Made by a program: the position numbers and the translations under genes. Under the pieces are notes generated by a model. The model was not told the DNA's origin and ran no database searches. It worked only from the letters and a program-made list of their open reading frames with translations. A DNA stretch of 64,000 nucleotides. Origin: Turritopsis dohrnii (Eukaryota > Cnidaria > Hydrozoa > Anthoathecata > Oceaniidae). The stretch spans positions 744,001 to 808,000 of the forward strand of contig BQMF02000142.1 of assembly GCA_027922465.2 (NCBI GenBank), read 5' to 3'. The number at the start of each line of letters is the position of its first letter. The stretch's first letter is position 1. Below are positions 41,183 to 52,984 of this stretch, one piece after another.

Positions 41183-43989
41183 CTAGTATCCCGGGTAAAA
41201 ACTTTTTACCGAACTTAACTTTGAAAACATGAGGTCAAATCTGCCATTCCTGTGGTACGTACGCGTCACTCGCCACCCATGTTCAGTATGCGTTGTGTCA
41301 CAGAATTTAACTCGTGTATATAAAAGTTTCTTTTCAGGCATTAATTTGTTATTACATTCAGAAGTGGATTCAGAAGATTAAAAACAGAAACAAATAGCAA
41401 CTTAACTTCGAAAACATTAGGTCAAATCCACCATACCAGTGTACGTACCCCATGACGAAAAAATAAATCATAGAATCGCAACTCAAAAACATCCCAGGCG
41501 GCGTCGCTCGCCACCCATGTTCAGTATGCGTTGTGTCGCAGAATTTAACTCTTGCAAAAGTTTCTTTTCAGGCATTAATTTTTTAATTCATTTCTTACAT
41601 TCAGAAAATTTATAACAGAAACAAATAGCAACATGGCTCAGAATATATATTCATTACGCAGAAGAGAAGTAACTTTAATGTAAAAAAACGCAATATATAA
41701 CACAGAACCGTTTACCCAGACATACAAAACCAAACATCGAATAATATTACAAAAATGATACCTTCCAACTTTTTCTTTTGTTCAAAAGTTACTACTGGAC
41801 TGCAACCATTAATCACAGTTACCATTTGTTATTACATTCAGAAGATTAAAAACAGAAACAAATAGCAACATGGCTCAGAATAATATATTTATACGCAGAA
41901 GAGAAGTAACTTTAATGTAAAAAAAATGGCAATATATAACACAGAACTGTTTACCCAGACATACGAAACCAAACATTGAATAACATTACAAAATGTGAAT
42001 TGAAAACAAATTGATACCTTCCAACTGTGTTTCTTTCGTGCGGAAGTTACATTATACAGCAACCATTAATGAATTTTTGAAACGATATATAGTCTGTTCT
42101 TCCCAAAACCATCAACGTCATGATTAAAACCATGAGTTTCATTTCTTTATGCTTTTTTTTATTATTACCTAAAAAATTAATACTTGAATTGTAATACCGA
42201 AAACCTAATCATGCTATAAGAATATTGAAATAAACAACAACAACAACAACAAAAAAAAATGCAATTCAACTACGCATTTATCCTAAAAACAATAACTCAA
42301 AACAACAAAACACCGTAATAGTAATTGTAATACTGTAATACCGAAAACCTTATCATGCTATAAGAATATTGAAATAAACAACAACAACAAAAAGTGAAAT
42401 TCAACTACGCATTTATCCTTAAAACAAAAATTTACCCAGAAGATAAAAAGTCACAAATAAAATCATAATGCCAAACTTATAATATACCCAGGTACGTAAA
42501 CGATTACCATAACACAAAATAATGCATAAACATTTCATTGCACAGTAATAACTAATGAACTTCTTAAATACATAATCCATTCACATCTACCTTATGAATA
42601 ATAATCAAAAACACAAACGTGATGACAGAATTTATATATCTAAAGAGTTTATAAAAAATTGAAAACAACCACATTTTTAATCTGAGTTAAAATCTCCTCT
42701 GGCTAATTCACAACAGTTAAACAACCCTTTATTCTTATTTATCCAGCATACCAACTGTGTTATAACTAAATAGATTTATACTATTTTAACTTTAGCTGAA
42801 CTTTAAACAAAATGGGATACCTTTCACTGCCAATTCACATGTTAGTAAACTAAACAGCATTGATCATCTTCTGTAGACATTTTCAAACACTTCTAAACTC
42901 TTTACTTCTATATTCATACCTATAAACAAATTACTAATACTTTATTTACTTTCCAGCACAAACATACATAGGTATTTATAAAACACTTTCGCTACCATTT
43001 TTTTTTAAGTGAATACATAAAACTGCTCTCTTCGTTGTTTGGAAAAACTGCTAAACTTTCTGTATTTTCCAGTAGATTTTGTACTTTTTGGCAGGCAGAC
43101 AAAAGCATCAAGCATCGATATAAATTAGATACAATAGATACAATCAGACAGCATAACACATTCCCCACTTCCACAGCGTCATGAGAAATAAAAACATTCA
43201 TAGCTGTAGGACCATTTTTAATGTAATAATAGCGCGCGTTACCAAAACAAATTTCTCTCGGCTTCCTTTTCATCCAGCAGCATATACACATTCTAAACGA
43301 CAGAATAACTGAGACATCCACTCAAAGCTAAATCAATTAATCTTTCAAAACTAAATTAAAACCATTCCTTACTGTGTAAATAAACATGAAACTGCATTTC
43401 TCCACTGCACTTTCTTCTGTATAGCGATATTTGATAACTAAAACGTAAACAAACATTTAAAAACCTGTTCTTTTATTAATCTAAATTATTAAACAATAAA
43501 AGTCTTATCGTTCTGCACAGCCAATTTTTAAAAACTTCACTGCACTTCTTCTGTATAAAAGTTTTATAATAATACCTTTTGTTCGTTCGATCTTTCTGCA
43601 GCTAATTTGTTTCTTCATCAGTTCTTTCGTCGATTTGCTGCCTAAAACAATCAAATTTAAATCAAAATATTCGTATACAAAAAGAAACACGTCTTCTTCG
43701 CGAAGTTTCTTGCTCACGAAATGATCGTTGACAAATTTCGAACGATTAACATTGCATTGCTCGCACTCCTCCAAAGACGCTTTTCGGCTGATTTCCACTG
43801 CGCAAGCCAAAAATAACAAAACGGAGGAGCATATACTAATCGCGAAAAATAAAAAAAATCACTCTCGCTTTGGCGTGGTTTTACGACGAAAAGGGAAAAA
43901 ATAAGAAGGTTTTGACCGTGAAAAAAACAAAAACACAACACTCTCTAAAATAAAAGTGGTATGCACAAATGCGAATTAGTATAATAAGA
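41183..43989 (-). mobile_element. Non-autonomous Helitron (2.8 kb)
   Basis: On the minus strand it starts TCTTATTATACTAATTCGCA with A before it. It ends with the hairpin GGTAAAAA-G-TTTTTACC, CGGGATACTAG, then T. The A/T insertion site, lack of target duplication and 3' hairpin are diagnostic of Helitrons. No Rep/helicase is present. Internal sequence repeats include three partial copies of a block with CATGTTCAGTATGCGTTGTG (41279, 41517 and a shorter one near 41825) and a doubled block near 42190/42340. Open frames at 42992-43321 and 43505-43819 recur in sister copies but have no known domain. Confidence 0.82.
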
Positions 43990-44513
43990 TGACCAAAATC
44001 AAAGTTGCAGACAAGCTCCTTGATCATTATCCGGCAGCAAAATAAAAACAGGTTTTTGCACTAGGTGTTCATCAAATCAAATAGTATACCCTACTCTAAA
44101 AATGATCCATGGTTAAATAATTAATGTCAACCACAATATAGTAAAAGATGGTGTTTCCAGAAATCCCTGAGACAAGTCCAAGAACCTATATATAAAACTA
44201 CTCAACAACAGATAAATTATGTACTGCTTCCTCTTAAATAAGAGCTACAACATTTTTTCCAGAATTTAATGTAGCATAGGAAACAAGAAGTCAAACTAAA
44301 ACATTATGTAATTACCTTTTTCAAAAGATGTATAATTATGTATAAGAATAAGATTTTTATTCTTTGTTTATGTGTATAAACTCTCAATATATTATAACTT
44401 CATTTTCTTATCACTCACGCCCTTTCTCTCTATAGTAAATTAAAAAGATATAGTATTAATGATAACTTGCGATGAGAAGTTTAAACTATACACTATCTTA
44501 TTACAGTGGCGGA
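43990..44513. other. Interior of the 40.6-46.9 kb element
   Basis: A+T-rich, non-coding. Confidence 0.4.
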
Positions 44514-45265
44514 TCTAGAGGTATGTCGAAATTTGTGTAGGAGAGTATTAGCAATCTAACCATAAAAGAAAAGCGTCCAAATAATCCCATTGGTAATATA
44601 AATTGAATTCAAAAATTATGTTAATGCTCTCCTACACAAATTTCGACATACCTCTACAGTGTGTCCACCAAAAATGTATCGGCTCGTAAAACATAAATTA
44701 ACATTCTCACAATTTTTTATAGAATTTTTACTAGAACTTAAATTTTCTTTGTTATTTCTTTTGAGATTGAAACTACCGGAACGTTTCTTAACAATGGAAG
44801 GTAGTTAACAGACGAATTTCTCAACAATGCATTTCTTTTTACTTTTGGGAGATAGTAGTAACTTATGAAATTTTTATTATTAATACTGCTCTGTTTATTT
44901 TATAACAAAACATTGATTGTTATGGTGAAAATTATTCCCCCAGCAAAACTTGATAGATTCACTTTAAAGTTTTATTTTCATAAAATGTATCTTTTTGTGA
45001 CAATAAGCTTTTTTATTGCAAATATTTTGTTCACAATAAATTCTGTTGTTCCTCTGTTCCCAAAAGTAAAAAGAAATGCATTGTTGAGAAATTCTTCTAT
45101 CAACTACCTTCTATTGTAAAAAAGCGTTCCGGTAGTTTCAATGTCAAAAGAAACAACAAAGAAAATCTAAGTTCTAGTAAAATTTCTATAAAAAATCGTG
45201 AGAATGTTAATTTACGTTTTACGAGCCGATACATTTTTGGTGGACACACTGTAGATCCACCACTG
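44514..45265. mobile_element. CAGTGGCGGATC MITE interrupted by a mariner
   Basis: Same family as 16979-17143, here in opposite internal orientation. The right arm is split: its last bases (GATCCACCACTG) lie after the nested element, ending at 45265. Confidence 0.8.
44657..45251. mobile_element. Mariner MITE with very long inverted arms (595 bp)
   Basis: It starts CAGTGTGTCCACCAAAAATG and ends with the complement, with TA on both sides. The arms pair for roughly 190 bp (44657-44845 with 45060-45251), with few mismatches, around a short centre holding a small unrecognised frame (44865-45119). The outermost 14 bases match the 19690-22478 element. Confidence 0.85.
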
Positions 45266-46402
45266 TTATATACATCATAAAATATGCATTTCATAAATTG
45301 AATGTAAGATTTCGAAAATTAAATATACATATATATCTCAGAAACTGGTAAGTAATACTAACAAGAGGCTTTTTGATCTCTATCATATTGGTTGTTCATA
45401 TCATTTTGGACACAGGATCCTTTTAAAGTTCTTTAATTCAAAACCAGACAGTCATCTCGAACCAAGAAAAATTATACTGAACTGTACAAATAAATTACCA
45501 GGTAGAGATACTGGTGCTAAAAAAACATGCAGCTGCCTATGCAAAACAACTCAAAAAAATAACAATGACTTTGTGTATTATAAACTCAGTCATTCAAACG
45601 TAACTCCATAACATTTACAGATGCATTTTTGGTTAACAGAAACAGATACCAAAAATATATCATTAATCAATAAAGAATAGATGAGTTTCTTAGTGACGTA
45701 ATGTTTATAAACACCAGTGTTCTTTGCTCGATAATTACGGTATATTGCAACAAAGAATATCATTAATCAAGTCATTTTCCTGTGAGTATGCGCACGCAGC
45801 CTCACAGGAAATAAAAGTCTTTTTATACACTTCAAAATGTTGTCACTTTATTTGGTTCTCTGGAGTCCCCTTAAAGACAATCGACATTAGAAAGTTTCAA
45901 TACACATTAGCACTTCCTATCTATTTTCGTACATTGTATTTGATTTTTAGTATGTACAAGGTATAAAAGTGTAATTAACATTGGAAACTCGTCTATAGGC
46001 TTCGGTTCAGTTGACACAAACAAACTTATTATACATAGCTGAGCTAATAATTAACTGTCAACGAATTATGGTGCTAATAATCCATGCTAATCATTTATAT
46101 TACATAAAATAATAAAACACTTGCTTTAAAGCAGCCACAATGTTTTCATTTCGCAAAAGCAAAAGAAGAGACATAACTCGAAAAAAAAATGCTTTTCCTA
46201 GATTTTGAAGTCAGTTTTCAACAGATGTATTAAGTGAATTCAAAATTTCCTAATTAATACTTCATTATGCTATCCATAGTCACAATACTAGTTCTTGTGA
46301 CTATGTGCTATCAAAAGCTGCAACGATGTTTTCTAGCGAATCCATGTTGAACTGGGTCTAATTCGAAGGTCCCCACGGTCGTTCTGTGCAGATTTGGTGA
46401 CC

Positions 46403-46563
46403 ATTCATTCAATAAAGTGTGTAAACCCATGGTTGTACCTTAGGCAAATTTTCTTCTGGTTCATTCATTTAAAGTGTGTAAACCCATGGCTCCTTAGGCA
46501 AATTTTCTTCCAGTTCATTCTTTAAAGTGTGTAAACCCGGGGCTCCTTAGGCAAATTTTCTTC
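46403..46563. repeat. Tandem repeat, three units of about 55 bp
   Basis: The units contain AAAGTGTGTAAACCC and CTTAGGCAAATTTTCTTC in order, with spacing changing slightly between copies. Confidence 0.85.
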
Positions 46564-46681
46564 GCCTAAGGTGAGCGTTAGGCACTAGTCTGTGTTGTCA
46601 ATGTGACTATGAGAAGGCGTTCTCGGGGCAGAGATCACTACCTATAAACTCAAGCTGTAAAAAACATTAATTTTTAACATC

Positions 46682-46768
46682 ATGGCGCGCGCCGCGCCGC
46701 CTCGCCGGGAGAATAATCCTATTTGGGAAAGAAGAAAGGATCGGGCGGATTGGATGCGGGAATCTTGA
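46682..46768 (+). other. Short GC-rich open frame (28 codons)
   Basis: ATGGCGCGCGCCGCGCCGCC begins a 28-codon Arg/Ala/Pro-rich frame ending ADWMRES. Its base composition contrasts sharply with the A+T-rich surroundings, so it may be a fragment acquired from elsewhere. Too short to call a gene. Confidence 0.3.
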
Positions 46769-46896
46769 TATTTTCGATTATTTTCTGATTATTGTAGTAA
46801 TACAATACCTTTTTCATACAATTTTATGAAAAACATTATTTAACTGATTTTGGGTTAGGCACTTGCCTAAGTTGCCTAACCCTGGATCCGCCCCTG

Positions 46897-48245
46897 TGTT
46901 TTTTGGAAAATGTCTGGGATTTTTTTAAGCCTTTCTAAATACAAAGGATCGTTTGTTTGATGGGTGGGCTGTAGTGCTTTTCCAAGCTCTGGATACGTAC
47001 AGCTCAGTTCAGTTTCCTCTTCAGCTCCAACAACAACAAAAATATCTGTCTACTATATACACCTGCATCATTTTATGTTTGATGTTTCTCTCTAGCTATT
47101 TTGGCATATTTACTTGTATAGTTTTTGACTGTTTTATCAATGTCCTGGACATCATCTTTTAACACAAAATTCTGCTTTCATTTTCATAATCAAAATCTTT
47201 GTTTACTTTTTGTGTTTGGGAAGTCTTTTTGTAATTAGAAAGATTGCCCGTATATATTGAAAAACGTACATAATCACTGTGATATCTTAAAGCATCTAAA
47301 TTTAATGTTATTTTGTTCATTAAGTTTAGTGGCAGTTGACGCAAGTTTTTATGGTGTCAGTTATGCTTTCATAATCCCCTGGGGTGTATGCGTAGTTAAA
47401 AATTTAATGTTTTTTAAGTTTAATGCATGTTTGTAAATTAACATATTAATGACATATTGTCAATGAAACTCAAGCACAAATTTCTGTTTTCAGTTATGTA
47501 TGTTGATTTTGTATGTATAATATATATATATATGCATGTGTTTTGCATGGCAGGGTCGTAATTTCTGGGGAGGCTAGGGGGGCTGAAGCCTCTCCAATAT
47601 TTTTGGGTTGAAAAAAAAAACGTTTTTAAAACACTAAAAAGCTAGAATTTGGAATGATTTTAAGAAAAATTGAAGTAAAGTATTAGGGAAAGCTTTTCAT
47701 GAGGAGGCTCCAACGAACTCTCCTTAAAGAATTATCGAATACAAACAATTGCAGTGGTTTGAATTTAATTCCCTTGTGAATGCTAGCTAATTCAAGTTAC
47801 TGCAACCTATTGCATTAAAATAGCCCCATCTTGTTGCGCCAATCTTAAACCCAGCGGGCTCTTGTTACTTGTTTTTAAATCACATTATGCTACCAAGAAT
47901 AACTGGTTTAGGGATGTCTTCCTGCTCAGTGACGATTTGCTCGTGCGACATTTCCGGTCAAATAGCCGCAAAAAATAATGACAATTTATTTTTTACAAAA
48001 AACTTAAAACATGGTGACAATCAAGTAGAGATACAATTGTAACAAATTCATGTTTAGTTACATCAATCAAGTTTACAAATTATTCATCTCTGCGTGATAA
48101 TATCCTTCTTTTAAATATTTTTACTCATTTAAATAGGGATATCGGATAATAAAAATCATCTTAACTTATGTAATCACAGTAGCTACAAGAACTTGAAGTA
48201 TTTCTTTATAAGATTTAGGAAACACAGAAAAGGATTTTTAATCAT
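46897..48245. other. Intergenic sequence with a hAT-like terminus near 47551
   Basis: A TA dinucleotide run lies near 47521. CAGGGTCGTAATTTCTGG at 47551 followed by G-rich AGGCTAGGGGGGCTGAAGCC resembles the end of a hAT MITE, but I cannot find the partner end. No gene seen. Confidence 0.4.
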
Positions 48246-48266
48246 GTGAGGAGAAACACAGCGCCG

Positions 48267-48536
48267 ATGGAACGGGTGACATGGCGTTTTGGGAACAAGA
48301 AATCCGTTTTCGATGATAAAGACATTGACATTCGTGATCCTTCTTACTGGAGGTCGCTGAGAATGAAGGTGAAGAAATTTCCACTGCTTCCAATAGCTAA
48401 TAGTGTCGTCTTTGATGACATATTGTCACTAGATAGACGTCATAGCATAGTTGACGACGAAAAAAGCCCGGCACAGCCGTCACCGATTATGGGTCCTGTT
48501 AACGTGATTAAACCACCTTTTATTCCTACGTACTAG
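48267..48536 (+). CDS. Unrecognised coding fragment truncated by a Helitron
   Basis: The frame from MERVTWRFGNKKSVFDD onwards has normal, charged amino-acid composition and higher G+C than its flanks, suggesting a real exon. It is open upstream for a few codons without ATG, so the fragment could be an internal or first coding exon. The last residues are KPPFIPTY, and the stop codon TAG is supplied by the CTAG terminus of the Helitron starting at 48533. The original C-terminus is therefore lost or displaced beyond the Helitron array. I do not recognise the family. Confidence 0.45.
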   Translation: MERVTWRFGNKKSVFDDKDIDIRDPSYWRSLRMKVKKFPLLPIANSVVFDDILSLDRRHSIVDDEKSPAQPSPIMGPVNVIKPPFIPTY

Positions 48537-49402
48537 TAACCCGTGTAAAATTTTTTTACAGGTTTTAATCGATGTGAGCTGAACACAGAGAAAGGCTTAG
48601 TATAATGAATTTTAGTATGATAAAGTTCCTCAATTGTTTGGAATGTAGAATGTTTAGAATGTAGTATCCCGTGTAGAACAGCGTGTAGAACACGGGTTTT
48701 AATTCATCAAAAATAAAAATACGCGCTGTGCATCCACTTTTTTCACTTTTTACATTTTTCACCCTGTAAAATAAATTGAAGAGGCAATGCAATGGTTCCC
48801 CATGATTAAAAATATGATCTGAAACACATAAAAATATTCGTAATAAATCTTTCACGATACGATATATGCAGTAGTAAAAATAAATTGTGCGTACAGGTAA
48901 ACAACAAAAAGAACTGTAACTGTTCATGTTCAATGTAAATAAAAGCCAAACGCGAAAGTTGTAAAAGTGTCAAAATGTGAATTAAAAACAATTGCGATTT
49001 TCTTTTTACGAACCCAGAGCGTCATATGATTAAAAACCATGATATTCATTTCTTCAATCGCGTATTATTTGAAAAGTAATGACGCAGAAACCATATTAAT
49101 ACTATAAAAAAAAAACAAAACAAACAAACAAAAAGGTTCTAAAGCGTACTTACCCTAAAAACATTAATAAATCTTCGCGCAATACTTTCGTTGTTGTCTA
49201 TTGTTTCTTGATATCGCGAATAATCAAAACATTTGAAACGATTAAATGCAATGCAATGTTTTCCCCTAATACTAATCGTAGAAAAATATTAACCGCCGTG
49301 GTCTGACACTCCATTATGAATAAGTGACCGCAAAAACGACCCGAAATTTTAGAGAGTGAAAGCGTGAAAAAAGCGGATGCACAGCGCGTATTAGGATATA
49401 GA
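48533..49402 (-). mobile_element. Short Helitron at the left end of the array (870 bp)
   Basis: The minus-strand 5' end TCTATATCCTAATACGCGCT is at 49402. The 3' hairpin TGTAAAA-AAA-TTTTACA, CGGGTTACTAG lies at 48533, followed by T. Non-coding. The body matches 51818-52759. Confidence 0.78.
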
Positions 49403-51817
49403 CTAGTATCCCGGGTAAAAACTTTTTACCGAACTTAACTTTGAAAACATTAGGTCAAATCTGTCATTAATGTGGTACGTACGCGTCACTCGCCACCCAT
49501 GTTCAGTATGCATTGTGTCACAGAATTTAACTCGTGTAAAAGTTTCTTTTCAGGCATTAATTTGTTATTACCTTCAGAAGATTAAAAACAGAAACAAATA
49601 GCAACATGGCTCAGAATAATATATTTATACGCAGAAGAGAAGTAACTTTAATGTAAAAAAAAATGGCAATATATAACACAGAACTGTTTACCCAGACATA
49701 CGAAACCAAACATTGAATAACATTACAAAATGTGAATTGAAAACAAATTGATACCTTCCAACTGTGTTTCTTTCGTGTGGAAGTTACATTATACAGCAAC
49801 CATTAATGAATTTTTGAAATGATATATAGTCTGTTCTTCCCAAAACCATCAACGTCATGATTAAAACCATGAGTTTCATTTCTTTATGCTTTTTTTTTAT
49901 TATTACCTAAAAAATTAATACTTGAATTGTAATACCGAAAACCTAATCATGCTATAAGAATATTGAAATAAACAACAACAACAACAACAACAAAAAAATG
50001 CAATTCAACTACGCATTTATCCTAAAAACAATAACTCAAAACAACAAAACACCGTAATAGTAATTGTAATACTGTAATACCGAAAACCTAATCATGCTAT
50101 TAGAATATTGAAATAAACAACAACAACAAAAAGTGAAATTCAACTACGCATTTATCCTTAAAACAAAAATTTACCCAGAAGTCACAAATAAAATCATAAT
50201 GCCAAACTTATATATATACCCAGGTACGTAAACGATTACCATAACACAAAATAATGCATAAACATTTCATTGCACAGTAATAACTAATGAACTTCTTAAA
50301 TACATAATTCATTCACATCTACCTTATGAATAATAATTAAAAACACAAACGTGATGACAGAATTTATATATCTAAAGAGTTTATAAAAAATTGAAAACAA
50401 CCACATTTTTAATCTGAGTTAAAATCTCCTCTGGCTAATTCACAACAGTTAAACAACCCTTTATTCTTATTTATCCAGCATACCAACTGTGTTATAACTA
50501 AATAGATTTATACTATTTTAACTTTAGCTGAACTTCAAACAAAATGGGATACCTTTCACTGCCAATTCACATGTTAGTAAACTAAACAGCATTGATCATC
50601 TTCTGTAGACATTTTGAAACACTTCTAAACTCTTTACTTCTATATTCATACCTGTAAACAAATTACTAATACTTTATTTACTTTCCAGCACAAACATACA
50701 TAGGTATTTATAAAACACTTTCGCTACCATTTTTTTTAAGTGAAATACATAAAACTGCTATCTTCGTTTGGAAAAACTGCTAAACTTTCTGTATTTTCCA
50801 GTAGATTTTGCACTTTTTGGCAGGCAGACAAAAGCATCAAGCATCGATATAAATTAGATACAATAGATACAATCAGACAGCATAACACATTCCCCACTTC
50901 CACAGCGTCATGAGAAATAAAAACATTCATAGCTGTAGGACCATTTTTAATGTAATAATAGCGCGCGTTACCAAAATAATTTCTCTCGGCTTCCTTTTCA
51001 TCCAGCAGCATATACACATTCTAAACGACAGAATAACTGAGACATCCACTCAAAGCTAAATCAATTAATCTTTCAAAACTTAATTAAAACCATTCCTTAC
51101 TGTGTAAATAAACATGAAACTGCATTTCTCCACTGCACTTTCTTCTGTATAGCGATATTTGATAACTAAAACGTAAACAAACATTTAAACACCTGTTCTT
51201 TTATTAATCTAAAATATTAAACAATAAAAGTCTTATCGTTCTGCACAGCCAATTTTTAAAAACTTCACTGCACTTCTTCTGTATAAAAGTTTTATAATAA
51301 TACCTTTTGTTCGTTCGATCTTTCTGCAGCTAATTTTTAAAAACTTCACTGCACTTCTTCTGTATATCTAAATATGATTTTTCATTGTAAACAAACGATA
51401 ATAAAACGTTTTATAATAATAACAATACCTTCGTGCATACAAACCTGTGTTTCTTCGTCAGTTCTTTCGTCGATTTGCTGCCTAAAACAATCAAATTTAA
51501 ATTGAAATATTCGTATACAAAAAGAAACCCGTCTTCTTCGCGAAGTTTCTTGCTCACGAAATGATCGTTGACAAATTTCGAACGAAGACGTTGCATTGCT
51601 CGCACTCCTCCAAAGACGTTTTTCGGCTGATTTCCACTGCGCAAACCAAAATAACAAAACGGAGGAGCATATACTAATCAAAAAAATCGCTCTCGCTTTG
51701 GCGTGGTTTTACGACGAAAAGGGAAAAAATAAGAAGGATTTGACCGTGAAAAAAAAACAAATATATCACTCTCTAAAATAAAAGTGGTATGCACAATCGC
51801 GGATTATTATAATAAGA
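49403..51817 (-). mobile_element. Helitron, second in the array (2.4 kb)
   Basis: The minus-strand 5' end TCTTATTATAATAATCCGCG is at 51817. The 3' end GGTAAAAA-G-TTTTTACC + CGGGATACTAG is at 49403. It is closely similar to 41183-43989 over most of its length but lacks the internal duplications near the 3' end. Both neighbours abut it without spacer. Confidence 0.8.
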
Positions 51818-52759
51818 CTAGTATCCCGTGTAAAATTTTTTTACATGTTTTAATCGATGTGAGCTGAACAGAGAGAGAAAGGCTTAGTATAATGAATTTT
51901 GGTATGATATAGTTCCTCAATTGTTTGGAATGTAGAATGTTTAGAATGTAGTATCCCATGTAGAACAGCGTGTAGAACACGGGTTTTAATTCATCAAAAA
52001 TAAAAATCGCGCTGTGCGTCCACTTTTTTCACTTAATTGAAGATGCAATGCAATGGTTCCCCTTGATTAAAAATATCTAACGTCACTCACTCTTTTAATT
52101 AATAATCTCTAGGTATTCCGGCTAAAGCATATTTAGTTCAACACTGGAGTTATGAACAGAAAAAATTTTAATCAGAAGATCTGAAACACATCAAAATATT
52201 CGTATTAAATCTTTCACGATACGATATATGCAGTAGTAAAAATAAATTGTGCGTACAGGTAAACAACAAAAAGATTAAAATCGCTGTAACTGTTCATGAA
52301 ATCCACACCCCAATGTAAATAAAAGCCAAACGTGAAAGTCGCAAAAGTGTCAAAATGTGAATTAAAAACAATTGCGATTTTCTTCACGAACCCAGAGCGT
52401 CATGATTAAAAACCATGATATTCATTTCCTCAATCGCGTATTGTTTGAAAAGTAATGACGCAGAAACCCTATTAATACTATAAGAAAAACAAAACAAACA
52501 AACAAAAAAGTTCTTAAGCGTACTTACCCTAAAAACATTAATAAATCTTCGCGCAATACTTTCGTTGCTGTCTATTGTTTCTTGATCTCGCGAATAATCA
52601 AAACATTTGAAACGATTAAATGCAATGCAATGTTTTCCCCTAATACTAATCGTAGAAAAATATTAACCGCCGTGGTCTGACACTCGATTATGAATAAGTG
52701 ACCACAAAAACGACCCGAAATTTTAGAGAGTGAAAGCGTGAAAAAAGCGGATGCACAGC
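51818..52759 (-). mobile_element. Helitron with lost 5' terminus (0.94 kb)
   Basis: The 3' end (hairpin TGTAAAA-AAA-TTTTACA, CGGGATACTAG) is intact at 51818. The homology to 48533-49402 stops at GGATGCACAGC near 52759, a few tens of bases short of the expected 5' terminus. It is longer than its relative by an internal insertion near 52080-52180. Confidence 0.72.
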
Positions 52760-52984
52760 CATGTTCAGTATGCGTTGTGTCGCAGAATTTAACTCTTGCA
52801 AAAGTTTCTTTTCAGGCATTAATTTTTTAATTCAGAAAATTTAAAACAGAAACAAATAGCAACATGGCTCAGAATATATATTCATACGCAGAAGAGAAGT
52901 AACTTTAATGTAAAAAAGATGCAATATATAACACAGAACCGTTTACCCAGACATACAAAACCAAACATTGAATAACATTACAAT
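52760..52984 (-). mobile_element. Fragment of a Helitron 3' region
   Basis: It begins within the CATGTTCAGTATGCG block and lacks both the GCCGCC hairpin end and the 5' half. It is joined directly to truncated 51818-52759, consistent with a recombination or deletion between adjacent elements. Confidence 0.65.

Larger units (their letters stand above)
45266..46895. other. Interior of the 40.6-46.9 kb element, with tandem repeat
   Basis: Non-coding except for a short GC-rich frame at 46682-46768. It includes a tandem repeat at 46403-46563. Confidence 0.4.
40637..46896. mobile_element. Large TIR element, CAGGGGCGGATC ends (6.26 kb, with nested insertions)
   Basis: CAGGGGCGGATCTAGG at 40637 and CCTGGATCCGCCCCTG ending at 46896 are inverted. 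GGGTTAGG words follow each end. TGTTT flanks both sides (40632-40636 and 46897-46901), a 5-bp duplication. Most of the interior is a Helitron (41183-43989) and a MITE with a nested mariner (44514-45265). No transposase is recognisable. The ends resemble the CAGTGGCGGATC MITE family. Confidence 0.68.

Noticed and set aside
42992..43321. A 109-codon gene in the Helitron at 41-44 kb, with a relative at 50736-51017
   Set aside because: Conservation is no better than in adjacent non-coding Helitron sequence, and the frame is broken differently in each copy.
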